DNA from: Phoronis australis
Taxonomy: Eukaryota > Phoronida > Phoronidae
Direction of reading: 5' to 3'
DNA length: 46,776 nucleotides
NCBI GenBank assembly: GCA_002633005.1
Contig: NMRA01000522.1
Span: forward strand, 26,121-72,896
Under the pieces are notes generated by a model. The model had not been told where the DNA came from, did not search any database, and worked only from the letters and a program-made list of their open reading frames with translations. This document shows positions 11,090 through 21,615 of the stretch, in pieces. A program made the translations under genes and the position numbers. How positions within the stretch are numbered: position 1 is the first letter of the stretch; each line of letters begins with the position of its first letter.

Positions 11090-11364
11090 GTACTGTCATT
11101 AATGACTTATCTTGAGCAATTGTGCCTGGCTATCATTATTCAGGCAAAGGCATTGGTCCGTAATTATGTACTGGAAAATATACAGTCTTGGGTAGTTGTA
11201 CTCTAGTCCATAAAGCACTGATTGCCAAGAGTGCAATTTAGTTCAAGCTTGAAATGGAACTTTAACAAGGGGGACAACAATTCAGTCAAATGATATGTTC
11301 TGTTGGTATTAGGTAGATAATAATTAAATTCACATGCAGTGCAGTGTGGTTGTGTGGAGGGGTG

Positions 11365-11527
11365 GTCTCCCTCATGTCTGTATACCACCAGACGCAGGTC
11401 TCCCTCATGTCTGTATACCACCAGACGCAGGTCTCCCTCATGTCTGTATACCACCAGACGCAGGTCTCCCTCATGTCTGTATACCACCAGACGCAGGTCT
11501 CCCTCATGTCTGTATACCACCAGACGC
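11365..11527. repeat. 33-bp tandem repeat, 5 copies
   Basis: The unit starts GTCTCCCTCATGTCTGTATA and contains CCACCAGACGCAG. Copies start at 11365, 11398, 11431, 11464 and 11497 and are almost identical. The length is a multiple of three, so frames stay open on both strands; none is taken as coding. Confidence 0.9.
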
Positions 11528-11775
11528 GTCTTCTCACTCTCAGTTTGACCTCTGGCTAGTCCTTACTAAATGCAATGTTTTACTCATTCACTGTTTTGTA
11601 TTTTACAGTACACGCCAAAAATAATGACATAAAGTGACTCTTAAGTCCCATCTTGCTGATTAAGTTTAAGCAGAATTCCCCACCAAAGGAGCTGAAATGA
11701 TGTCTGGTCAATAACTATCATTATACCACAATATCAGCTTGGAATGGCCAATACAACCATGTAATAACCCATTTA

Positions 11776-11797
11776 GTTATCTCACTAGTGAGATAAC
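11776..11797. repeat. Perfect 22-bp palindrome
   Basis: GTTATCTCACT followed by its exact reverse complement, next to the tRNA-like SINE head. Confidence 0.9.
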
Positions 11798-11799
11798 AT

Positions 11800-11882
11800 T
11801 TTGGCGGGAATCGAGGCCGGTTTCGATCCCGGTCCGCATGAGTTTGGAGTCGTCGACTTTACCACTCAGTGGCTGAAGTCAT
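11800..11882 (-). repeat. tRNA-like SINE head
   Basis: On the minus strand GCCACTGAGTGGTAAAGTCG fits an A box and GGGATCGAAACCGG a B box, about 35 bp apart, with ACGACTCCAAACTC between. It is too degenerate for a working tRNA. A 22-bp palindrome lies next to it. Confidence 0.55.
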
Positions 11883-12609
11883 CGAACGTGAAAATAGAAT
11901 ACTTAAATGAGCACCCGCTACAATCGCATGTTCAACAAAGGGCATTGTACCGACATTTCTACGCATAATTTCCATAAAAGCGATATTTAAATTCAGTGAA
12001 ATTTATCTCTCAATTTCTCTCACCTGTAAATCAACAATCTTCAATTTGAATGAGGGTATCGTGTCGTCGGGATCCTTTGATTTGAGCATTATACTCAGTT
12101 ACCAGTGGTAACCAACTTTAGCTGACAATAATTTCTCTGTCGAAGCTTAGCTTGATAAAATGTGTTGCAAGCTATAATAATTGCTAAACTGATAGATCAC
12201 CTTTCTTTCCATTTTGTTTAAATTTTCAATTGGTTTTGAGTAAAAGCATTATTTGACAAAAATAGCTCGGCTTTTGTAAAAGGTCACGACCTCTGACCCC
12301 AGGCCTCTGACAGAAAGTAGTTACAAAGCCGAGGCAATTCGAAAAAATGTAGATCGATTCATTGCAATGTTTCTCGTTCAGTATGTGGTATAAATAGATT
12401 ATTACATGTTCTCAGTCATTATCCCCATTATCTAGAGCCCGAGTAAATTTTGGAGAATTATCGCCCGAGGGGCGTCACTATATTGATGAGGAAACAGACA
12501 TTTTGTGGAGTATTTTGGTGTACATTGTTAGTGGATGTTACAAATTGATGTTGCTGTGCAATGTCAACTTTTTGAGTGTTTGTACAATTAGTATTTATTG
12601 CACTTTCAG

Positions 12610-12736
12610 TGAATTTTATGAGCCCGGGTCTATCATGCTTGAGGAGGAAGGAACAATTATTGGTGGACTTCTAGTGGGACTCAATGTCATTGACTGTAAC
12701 ATATGTATCAAGGAAGCTGATGACTTGGATGAACCT
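12610..12736 (+). CDS. RUFY: RUFY exon 4: RUN domain
   Basis: The acceptor is cactttcag and the donor gtaagt. After one base completing Cys, 42 codons run [19 protein letters not shown] to EADDLDEP and end in phase 0. EFYEPxxxMxEEEG and [10 protein letters not shown] are RUFY RUN-domain signatures. EFYEP resembles RUFY1 more than the EFYEY form of RUFY2. Confidence 0.96.
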
Positions 12737-13124
12737 GTAAGTTGCACCTTACTTGACTATTAACACATTTTAGTGACAGATAGTAGGATATGCTTCAAGA
12801 AAGTCCTCTCGACATTTTGTTAAAAATTTTGCTGATTTTTGAAGAGGATATAATTCAACAGCCTTTTGAAAACAAGATGTCGTGTTTAGTGTCGGACGCT
12901 GCTGTCTGGTTTCAGTTCTTCATAAATAGAATGCAGTTAATTATGGCCGCACATCACCTTTACTTCTGTCTTGATGGCTCATGGATTATTAAGAAAGGTG
13001 TGAATTGGGTCCAAGTTGCTAAACTGTGAATGTAATACATAGGGTTTGGGTTCGTCAGTATTTGTTGGCTGTAACTTGCGTGGCTGGTTGAAGTCTGCTG
13101 ACTTCAGTGGTTACTAACAATGTT

Positions 13125-13745
13125 AAGGTTATGTAATACCATATGGACAAGTGTGTACATTTAGCCAAATATATACAAAACCATGCTAGAATTTAATTTG
13201 GAAAAAGTATAATATTTTTTGAAAATCGAAATTCTATAAAATTGATTTTTGACCTTATACCAATCTGCCACTAATTAAGTCATGTGACCTTGCTTTTTAG
13301 AAAAATTTAGCCAAAAAGAAAAGTGCATAGCAAAACGACAGGATCGATAATATGACAAAAGTTTACATGATATTTTTGTTCAAGGCAAAATCTAAAAACG
13401 CTTACAGTTTTCTAAATTATTGTTTTGCTTTTGTTTCATTCAACTTTTGAATTTCTTTTCATAAAATCCACAGAAGTCTTGTTTTTGTAGCCCCTCATGC
13501 AATCATGGAACATTTTAAAAACAATGCCAACTTTGTTTTGGAGAACTCTGATTAAAGCATAGTACGAGGAAGTTTCACGTGAAATCAATCGGCCATTTTT
13601 GAGGTATGATGTTGCAAACTTGGCCAAAATTGGACATTTTTGAGGTATGATGTTGCAAACTTGGCCAAAATTGGACATTTTTGAGGTATGGTGTTGCAAA
13701 CTTGGCCAAAATTGGACATTTTTCTAGGATCCCACATAGACTTAA
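13125..13745 (+). repeat. Family C repeat, near full length
   Basis: Runs from GGTTATGTAATACCATATGG to CATTTTTCTAGGATCCCACA. A 41-bp segment near the 3' end is triplicated here (13592-13725). It lies in RUFY intron 4. Confidence 0.65.
13592..13725. repeat. 41-bp tandem repeat, 3 copies inside family C
   Basis: The GAGGTATGATGTTGCAAACT unit starts at 13601, 13642 and 13683. The other family C copies have this segment once. Confidence 0.85.
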
Positions 13746-13821
13746 TGGTACCTGTTTTTGTTTCTTGTGTAAAACTGTCCATTTAAAGTTCAGCATTGAA
13801 AAGTTGCTAATCCTTTTACAG

Positions 13822-13892
13822 ATTGGTGTTATAGATTTTAGTCTTTATCTGAAAAACAATCAAGACCAGCCTGATGAGGACGAAAGGACAAA
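13822..13892 (+). CDS. RUFY: RUFY exon 5: end of RUN domain
   Basis: The acceptor is tccttttacag and the donor gtgagt. Twenty-three codons read IGVIDFSLYLKNNQDQPDED and ERT; the trailing AA joins T of exon 6 as Asn. VIDFSxYLK closes the RUN domain in the RUFY family. The acidic, polar tail is the linker to the coiled coil and is poorly conserved between paralogues. Confidence 0.94.
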
Positions 13893-14080
13893 GTGAGTAA
13901 CGTCATACAAGGTTTTACTGTTGATATATTTCTTTTCATGAATACTGTTTTTGATTATTTGTAGTTTCATTATTATCTGCATTTCCCTTTTTTACCATTT
14001 TTAATTTTGAAAGTTAAAGCAACATTATATTTTGTATTTGATCGTTCCATAGTCCTGAAATGCTGTGACTTGCTTTTCAG

Positions 14081-14155
14081 TCCTGAAGGTGACGCCAAAA
14101 TGGCAGCCATATTGGATCAGAAAAACTACTTAGAAGAACTTAACAGGCATTTGAA
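14081..14155 (+). CDS. RUFY: RUFY exon 6: linker and start of coiled coil
   Basis: The acceptor is tgcttttcag and the donor gtaagt. Twenty-four full codons include MAAILDQKNYLEELNRHL, almost unchanged in vertebrate RUFY1/2. The last two bases (AA) join T of exon 7 as Asn. The exon links the RUN domain to the first helical coil. Confidence 0.95.
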
Positions 14156-14472
14156 GTAAGTATGCTTTGCAAGGTATCTTGTTTTGTTGTTTGTCTGAAC
14201 TTCCTTAAATTATTATTCATTTTCTTTGACTTGTGTGTCAGTTGTGGGACTTTAAGGGTCTTATTATTTACGTAGTTCACAAATGAAATGGATGAAGCAT
14301 ATTTCTTATTCTGCACTTTTGAATCTTAATTTGAGGAGGAACTCTAAATCAGATTTACACCAATTTGTTAGTAGTGTTTCTGATAATTGTTGTACGTTCA
14401 GTTGAAAATGTTACAAATGGCTGCATGCTGCCATAAGATTATGCTTCATTGCTATCCATCAAATATTTCCAG

Positions 14473-14644
14473 TGCGACTGTAACTAACTTGCAACAGAAA
14501 CTAGAAACAACAAATGCCAACAATACTCTCCTTAAGGAGGACCTGGCCATAACTAAGAACCAGCTGTTAGCCTTGCAGACAGAGAATGCAACACTTAAAC
14601 AGGAGAATGAGCTGACCGTGATGGACCATCAGAAGAAATTGGAT
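14473..14644 (+). CDS. RUFY: RUFY exon 7: coiled coil 1
   Basis: The acceptor is atatttccag and the donor gtaaga. After the split Asn codon, 57 codons begin ATVTNLQQKLETTNANNTLL and end MDHQKKLD in phase 0. The heptad-like Leu spacing and Glu/Lys/Gln content indicate coiled coil, matching the segment after NRxLN in RUFY1/2. In mammals this region mediates self-association and Rab binding. Confidence 0.93.
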
Positions 14645-14908
14645 GTAAGACACATTTTTCTCGTTAATTTGGAAAATTCAAGAGCTATGTGTATTTCCCT
14701 TTTCCAACAGTTTTAAAATCTTGAGACATGTACAGTAGATCCCAAAGTGGATGATGAACTCTGGGGGTTCCATTTAAGGCCATTTGGTGATTTCAGTTAC
14801 TGTTTCACCAATGTACTAAACACCTATATAGTGATATCTCTTCTGCTCAGTTTGTGACTACTGACACCCTCTGTTGGTGTTATTGCATCATTTATCTCTG
14901 TCATTCAG

Positions 14909-14971
14909 TCGGCTAAACATGGCAGCCCACGTAATAGTCCGCGAAGAAGTCCTCGTCGTACAACAGTTAAG
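14909..14971 (+). CDS. RUFY: RUFY exon 8: Ser-Pro-Arg cassette exon (probably alternative)
   Basis: The acceptor is gtcattcag and the donor gtatac. Twenty-one codons, phase 0 on both sides, contain SPRNSPRRSPRR. I know of no matching segment in vertebrate RUFY coils, so this interrupts the coiled coil with a basic, likely phosphorylatable loop. Exons 7 and 9 are both phase 0 here, so skipping keeps the frame. Its first 11 bases (TCGGCTAAACA) are identical to the first 11 of exon 9, which hints at a duplicated exon boundary or a mutually exclusive pair. Confidence 0.7.
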
Positions 14972-17497
14972 GTATACCTGATGTTGTTACCAGGCATGCA
15001 ATTAATGTGCACGTGTATGTATTAGTTGTCTTATGTATATCTCTTTTGTGTGTGTGTTATGATCAACATCCTTTCCTATGAGTGACAGAGTCCCACTTAT
15101 GTTAATATTAGTACGCGTAGTTTGTGTTATATGCAATTTGTAATATTGTTAAATATTTTTAGTTTTAAACTATTTTCAATTTAACTGAGCAGCTTTATTG
15201 CCAAAGATTGTAATTGTTTGAACACTTTAAATTATACTAAATATCAACCCATGAAACCATGCACAGTATATGGTGTAGACCAGAGAAATGTCCCATGGCA
15301 GAATGGCTGTATTCGTGACTTTTTTCTAAATCATTATACAGTATTTGCCGTAATAACCGCTTATGCCCCTATAAGCGCCCCCACGCGTTTTCAGACTTTG
15401 CTAAAATAAGCGCCCAGTCCATCTACATGTATGTTCGGAAAATGCCTTACCTACAGTCCTAAAATTCTACAGTAACGTCTTCAATTTATCAATAATATCC
15501 GACAGTCCTGAAAAAAATCACTGTGCGCAGAATTTGTAGACCACGAGCCTCGCCGCTATGTCGGTATTTAGCCGTGACTATATACTTCAAACTTCCGCCA
15601 TGCCTCAAAACGAACACAAAAGTTCTGTTGATATTGCGAGGACCAACGGTCTGGCCTTTCAGAACAGAAGTAGTGTACTTGTTTACGAGATTGCTTTGTT
15701 GATATTTCCCGCTTTCAACAGGAATCCAAATTTCTTTGTAGGCCTACATGTAAAATCGCGAATCGAAGGCTAATAAAAAGCTTGAGTGGCCAGTGTTAAA
15801 AGCACGTGGCCAGGAAGCGCGCGCTACATATATGAACCTGTCATCAAAGACATTAATTGGGAACTATCCATTCATGAAACGGGTAGCATAGCATCGGCAA
15901 GAAATGAATATTGCCAATAATTTCAGACAGTTTCTGATACTATAAAAAATGTTTGCGTTATTTTTAAGATGAATTGTTTGATTAACCATAATTGGTGTTT
16001 TTAAGCCAAATATCCGATAAATTGACCACTGACATTGAATGCTTACACACCCTTACACCGAAAAATAATAGTCAGATAGTCACGTACGCCGCATCCAACC
16101 ACATGGCAACTAAGATGGCCTTACCAAGACAAATGTCAAACGTTTTTAGTGACATGAGACCGGCAAGTGCTGAATGAAACATGCTCTGGTTTAGGCCTAC
16201 CGCTTGTGCAAATTTCTTTAGATACAATGCACATCTAGCTCGTTAGATTGCGTGGCTGTGGCCAAAAGACGGTATCTGCTCTGGCAAATGAACTCTGGTG
16301 ACACGCACGCACTCGCTTCATTTTACTCACAAACGCAGACAACTTCAAAACAAACGTATCATGACAACAACATGTGTGTTCGTCCAGACATTTTTCTCAT
16401 GTTGCTTATCATACATGTAGATGGCACAATGTAATAGCACAGATTTGTACTTAAACCTGCCGTGATCCATACTCCACGGGAACTTAAAAATATTAGGGAC
16501 GCTACTTGGAAAACTTAAGGAGAATTTCAGGTAATTTGCTTGAGTTGAAACTGTATTTTTATTCAAGCATTCAAGTCACCATATCGACGATTGCGAGGCA
16601 GGCAGTCGGCGAGTTTTCACCCTGGGATTTCAGCACAGATTTCTGTAAAATGATTGTATTTTAGCAGCAAAGTTTGATAGCAATGCACCATGGTTTTGTA
16701 GAAAGTCTTTTCGTAGATTACAGATACGTCACAGAACGTAAATATCATGAATTCCGATTTCACCCGTTTCGGAGACGGGGTTTCAACGGCCTTGGGTTAT
16801 AATAAGCGCCCCCCCCCCTGAAACGAACTTTTCTAAGCGCCCTGGGCGGTTATTACGACAAATACGGTAGTAGTTTACGGCAAATGAGATTGCTTAACTT
16901 CAGATGTTTGATAATTCCTGTTTCTGTATTCTTATACTTTCAAAAAGTTGCCAAAAACTTTTCACTGAATGTTGAACTCTTTATTTTGAGCATCCTGTTC
17001 TATGGGTAAAAAGCTTAGATAATTGTCTTGTAGCAAAAAGAACAGAAATAATAGAAAATATTTTGCATCTGAACAAACAAAAGACAATGTTTGGAATGAC
17101 CTTCTGATATTGAAAAACTATGATGGAGGTTATTATTCTTCCATTGAGGTTCTTAATGCAAATAAGGTACTGTTTCCTGAGTTACAGTTACTACTTCCTA
17201 AAATCCCACCCCGTAACCCTTGGTAACAAAATCCAGCTGCTGTTTCCTTAATTTTAAAGACAAATTTTTCTTCTCCTTTTGAACCTACTAAAAACTAACT
17301 GAAATCAAAGAATGCTTTTCAAAAATTATTTTGTGACATCTGAATATTTAATAGAATGTCGAGTAATCTTAATGTCTTGACCTCTTTATGTTCTTCTTAA
17401 TTTACTCCTTAAGATTTTAGTGTTAGTACAACAACTGTACTGTATAACACCATGTTGTATTACTTTCTTTAGTTGTTGCATGCTCTTTTGTTCATAG
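14972..17497. other. RUFY intron 8
   Basis: Mainly family B copy 2. The remainder (14972-15338 and 16868-17497) is AT-rich with no supported feature. Confidence 0.88.
15339..16867 (+). mobile_element. Family B element, copy 2 (intact, 1.53 kb)
   Basis: Its inverted ends are CAGTATTTGCCGTAATAACC and, reversed, CCGTATTTGTCGTAATAACC, flanked by TA on both sides (15337-15338 and 16868-16869), giving a TA target duplication. Subterminal boxes contain AAGCGCCC. The frame at 15558-15773 begins MSVFSRDYILQTSAMPQNEH and matches copy 1. A TA duplication is typical of Tc1/mariner-type insertion, but no transposase is seen. It lies in RUFY intron 8. Confidence 0.8.
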
Positions 17498-17614
17498 TCG
17501 GCTAAACAAGATATCGATGTGGAGCGCGAAGTGTATCAGACGTCCCGTGCAGGCCTCGATTCGTTGTATTCTGATACCAAAAAACAACTTGATGAGGAAA
17601 CTCAACTGAGACTA
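17498..17614 (+). CDS. RUFY: RUFY exon 9: coiled coil
   Basis: The acceptor is ttgttcatag and the donor gtgagt. Thirty-nine codons, phase 0 at both ends, run SAKQDIDVEREVYQTSRAGL to LDEETQLRL. The motif SRxGLDxxYxxxxxQLxxExQLR is shared with RUFY2/3, and EETQLRL with RUFY1. Confidence 0.94.
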
Positions 17615-17656
17615 GTGAGTGTGATGATAGTTTGACCAAAGGTCACACTTTGTGCA

Positions 17657-17854
17657 TATTGGGTTATTATGGGATCTTACCTTTAACTTATGTGTGACGC
17701 ATATCTAACGTATTTATGATCACATTGGGTTATTATGGGATCTTACCTTTAACTTATGTGTGACGCATATCTAACGTATTTATGATCACATTGGGTTATT
17801 ATGGGATCTTACCTTTAACTTATGTGTGACGCATATCTAACGTATTTGTGATCA
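17657..17854. repeat. 66-bp tandem repeat, 3 copies
   Basis: TTGGGTTATTATGGGATCTT recurs at 17659, 17725 and 17791 with near identity, 40 bp after the exon 9 donor. Confidence 0.9.
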
Positions 17855-18446
17855 CTTTGGAGCATTCAATATGTATGAGGTGCATATGATTTGCCTATGC
17901 AGTGTGCAACACTATTTCTTCTTACTATATATGCAGTGCATATAGTCAGTGTATTCAAAACACAGCCAAATTATGCTGACCACAAACCTGATACCATGGC
18001 ATTTGCTGTCAGTTAGCTCAGTGTATTTACACTGTAAGTACGCTAGTTATACGTCCATTACATGTGGCTCATAGCTCGTGGGAGAGATCAACCTTTTACC
18101 ACGTATGAGTCACTGATTCCTCTCAAACATATGAAGTGTTCTTAACATGCTTGATTGATGCACGACCAATCCACTGCATATTTATAACTGTGGGCTGCGT
18201 AACGCCATATGCAGTGTAGTTTTGTGCACGCCCATACCTGTCAAACGTACTGGGCCATACCGTATGCATGCTGGCAGACATAAAATTGACACAAACAATC
18301 GAGATGCATATCAGGTACATATTGTGTGTCTGACTGATGCTTATGGATGTACAAAATATGAGGAATAAGGATTTGCACAAGTGTGACAAGGCCTTAATAA
18401 GTAATGTATACTGTATCATAAATGCTTTTATTGCATCCGCACATAT

Positions 18447-18522
18447 CTGTGTCTGTCTGTCTGTGTGTCTGTCTGTCTGTGTGTCTGTGTGCGTGCGGGC
18501 GTGCGTGTGTGTGTGTTCTCAG
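18447..18522. repeat. (GTCT)n/(GT)n microsatellite
   Basis: Pure runs of GTCT and GTGT with GTGCG interruptions, placed where family A has its (GTCC)n segment. Confidence 0.9.
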
Positions 18523-19135
18523 TGACACGAAGGTGTCAGTAGAATGCTGCATGCCACTTTTGAATCTGCCCCGCCTCCAGGACCAGAGGCGATGGGAGTT
18601 TTCAGTGTTTTTAGGGATCATATCTAGAGAACCAATGGAAAGAATTCAATGAAACTTGGTACACACAGAGGTATGTGACAACAATGCACAGGCTCCAGTT
18701 GATTTTTTTGAGCAGATTGATCACTACAGCTCCTCATACTGGTCATTTTGTTCTCAACAAGGGACTTTTTTATCAGTAGTTTTGGGGAGATGAGTGTTTC
18801 CTGAAGATTTCTTACTAGAGAACTAATTGTTAGATTTTAATCAATCGTGACACAGAGACACGTTATTACAATTCACCGGGAACCAGGTGATTTGAGACAG
18901 ATTCAACCTTTATAGAATCCTCTTGTGGCCATTTTGGTCTTGACAAGATGTTTTTCACTCTTTTAGGAAAGTGGGCCAGGGTTGGGGCATTTTAGTATTT
19001 CTTTAGATGAGCTGTTCGGGGTGATATCTAGAGATCTGATTGGCGAATTTCAGTGAAACAGTGACATGCAATTATGATGTTCCATCACAAGTCAATTGTG
19101 GGATGAGTTGGACCTCTTTAGTACCACACAGTGGC

Positions 19136-19208
19136 TTTTTTGGTCTTGACATTGGGCTTTTTTGGTCTTGACATTGGGCTTTTTTGGTCTTGACATTGGG
19201 CTTTTTAG
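19136..19208. repeat. 22-bp tandem repeat, 3 copies
   Basis: GGTCTTGACATTGGGCTTTT recurs at 19142, 19164 and 19186 within the divergent family A copy. Confidence 0.85.
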
Positions 19209-19978
19209 TATTGTTGGGAAGACGAGTGTTTCTGGTGATATCTTGAAAAGGGATTGACGGATTTCACTGGAGCTAGTTGATTTTCAGGAGGATTTGACTA
19301 CTGCAGCACCCCCTGGTGGCAGTTCTATTTTGCATGTGATGGCATCTATCAGTTTTGAACATATTCCAGTCATTGCTCTGCCTATTTTCTGTCTATCTTT
19401 GTGTCTGCCAGTAACCTCATGATTGTTCATTATGAAGTATACTAGACCTGATTTTTGGATACCCAGTGTCCCTTTGTGGCATGTTTTATTTCTATGTTGC
19501 AAATGCCATCAACTGTTTATTTATATTTTGATTTTATGTTAGTTTTAAATGGTTATGCACCAACACTTTTTTCAATTTTGACTTGCAGCTCACCCTTGTG
19601 TTCAAATTGTCTCCTTTTACATTTCATGAACCTGATAAGCACCCCTAGAAACATACCGTTAGTGGTACACTGTGGGCGCATATCAATGCTTCAACTCTTT
19701 TGATTTTAAAAAAACTACCCAATGCAAAATGTAAGATGAATTGTTTACAAAATCAGGATAAACTCTTCCCAGTGTATTGTAGTTTTTCATGATTATGACA
19801 ATTTTCTACTAATTCAGGCAAAGGTTAACTCAAAAATTTATGTGTGTTCCAAAAGTACATTGCTTGGTGATATTTTTTGTCGAATGTGGTCTTGAGTTTT
19901 CCACAATCTCCAAATGTCAATCAAGAGTAATCGATGAAGCTCTAATGTCTTGCAAATTGGGATTCTATTTGACCACAG

Positions 19979-20146
19979 GATGTTGAAAAGGAGCTACAGC
20001 TACAGATAAGTATGAAGGCTGAGATTGAGATGGCCATGAGACTACTTGAGAAAGATATCCATGAGAAGCAAGACTCTATTGTCTCACTACGTAAGCAGCT
20101 GGACGATGTAAAGAAGATCAATATTGAAATGTACCAGAAGTTACAG
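19979..20146 (+). CDS. RUFY: RUFY exon 10: conserved coiled coil
   Basis: The acceptor is tgaccacag and the donor gtatac. Fifty-six codons start [20 protein letters not shown] and include [20 protein letters not shown], then [10 protein letters not shown], phase 0 at both ends. This is the best conserved coil segment of the family. The next exon lies 14.9 kb away. Confidence 0.97.
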
Positions 20147-21224
20147 GTATACTGTGAGAGTTTGTTAGTAGATTATAGCTAGAGGTGTAACTAATACACC
20201 TTTTGGCTGGAGCAACAGTCTGTTATTGTACTGCCTAAGGGGTTCTTACATGGTTAGCACATGTGTACCATTCTGCTCTGTTGGCTCTTCTTTTTTCACA
20301 GCCAGGTTGCCTACAAAACTTCAGCTGCTATTGAATTTCCTATGAAAGGGTTTATTTTATTGGTTGGAAGGTTCATATTTGCTATTTAACACCACAGAAA
20401 CATTTCAGGTCTATAGTCCAATTGCTCTATTGTTATTTCAATTATTAAAAACATATTGTAGGATTTAAAACCCCTACAAAAAATTATGTTATGAGAAAAT
20501 CTACAAGGGGTGACATTTTCATAGGAGCTCCCAATAAATGTGTCCGTTTGAGGTGTGCTCTTTAAAAGCATGTGGTTTACCTTATTGACTCCTTAAAATA
20601 TAGATACACTAATTCCCCAGTTGCATTATCCTGTTCAAAATATAGTGGGGTACCCTCAAGATTACCAGTTGTGAGACAGTTGTGCATTTTAACTTTGTTC
20701 CATGTGGTAATTTTGAAATTTATTCTTCCATGTTTGCACAAAGATATTTCTGCTTCTGTATGATCAGTGCAGACAAACAAGCTGAAGCCAATCTGGTAAG
20801 AGTACTACTACAACTTCAACTGATATTATATCACACTATATTAAACAATATGCCAAAACCTCTAATTTCAATTTTGTTTGTGATTGAAACACTGGAGAAA
20901 CCTACAAATATACTTAATGTTATGCTTCATAGTAAAATATCCCGTTTTTTTCATGAATTGTAAAAATATTCTTCATTCTCCATTAAACTCATTTAAAGTA
21001 GCCTACATACTGTCATGAATTATTGTGGCATTCCTGGATATTGTCATTAAAAAATCACCAAAACTTATTCTCACCTGCTTATTAGCATATGTACCTTAAA
21101 TTTGCTTTGTTATCTAAACAGCCTACCTAATTCATCTTCAATTCATGTGTCGTATGTGAACTGGACATCTGGGTGAAAATGGGTCGTTTCCTGTTTAGTT
21201 GTCTAACACTTCTCTCCACTTAGC

Positions 21225-21615
21225 ATGGTCAGCTTATAAGGGTAGTTATGGTCATCACCAAGTGGGAATCCATTTAAAGGAATATCATCTGTATTACTGT
21301 AAACTCGTGTGTCGATGACCATGCCCATGTAATTGTCCATCCCCGACTTTTGGTCAATTTTCGGTTTTAAGCACCCACTGCTTGAGTAATCACCCATCCC
21401 CTACTTTGTGCAAATTTCCCCTAAGCATCCACTGCTTGAGTATTCTCCCGTCCCCTACTTTGTTCACATTTCCCCTAAACGCCCACCTTTCAGGTAATCC
21501 CCCATCCCCTACTTTGTTCACATTTCCCCTAAGCGCCCACCTCTCAGGTAATCGCCCATCCCCTACTTCGTTCACATTTCCCCTAAGCGCCCACCTCTCA
21601 GGTAATCACTCATCC
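21225..21615. mobile_element. Family D-like element with 54-bp tandem core
   Basis: A diverged 110-bp satellite unit (about 21225-21295) adjoins a terminal-like ACTGTAAACTCGTGTG, then several 54-bp units with CCTAAGCGCCCACCTCTCAG and GTAATCGCCCATCCCC (about 21395-21610). The unit length of 54 keeps frames open on both strands; I treat those as non-coding. Confidence 0.6.

Larger units (their letters stand above)
11090..12609. other. RUFY intron 3
   Basis: Holds the 33-bp array, the 22-bp palindrome and a SINE head. From 11890 to 12600 only unassigned AT-rich sequence is visible. Confidence 0.9.
12737..13821. other. RUFY intron 4
   Basis: Family C repeat with the 41-bp triplication in its second half. 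The 79-codon frame at 12790 has no recognisable features. Confidence 0.9.
18431..19682 (+). mobile_element. Family A-related element, divergent copy
   Basis: It starts TTGCATCCGCACATATCTGT, followed by a (GTCT/GT)n microsatellite (18447-18522), and ends TGTGGGCGCATA (19671-19682). This is the same architecture as family A, with an old interior that keeps CCCCCTGGTGGCAG near 19306. A 22-bp unit is triplicated inside. It lies in RUFY intron 9. Confidence 0.6.
17615..19978. other. RUFY intron 9
   Basis: Holds the 66-bp array and the divergent family A element. Bases 17860-18430 and 19690-19978 show nothing I can assign. Confidence 0.9.

Noticed and set aside
11203-11624. Five overlapping frames with 11-residue repeats
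   Set aside because: The 33-bp array keeps most frames open on both strands, so none is evidence for a protein.
17023-17226. 67-codon plus-strand frame in intron 8 (KNYDGGYYSSIEVLNANK)
   Set aside because: It looks somewhat coding-like but has no recognisable domain, no acceptor in the right phase and no fit to the RUFY coil. It may be a transposon scrap.
20768-20795. Small exon-like segment between an AG and gtaaga, readable as ADKQAEANL
   Set aside because: It is 28 nt. In the phase required by exons 10 and 11 (0-0) it contains TGA and shifts the frame; exon 10 joined directly to exon 11 fits the family.
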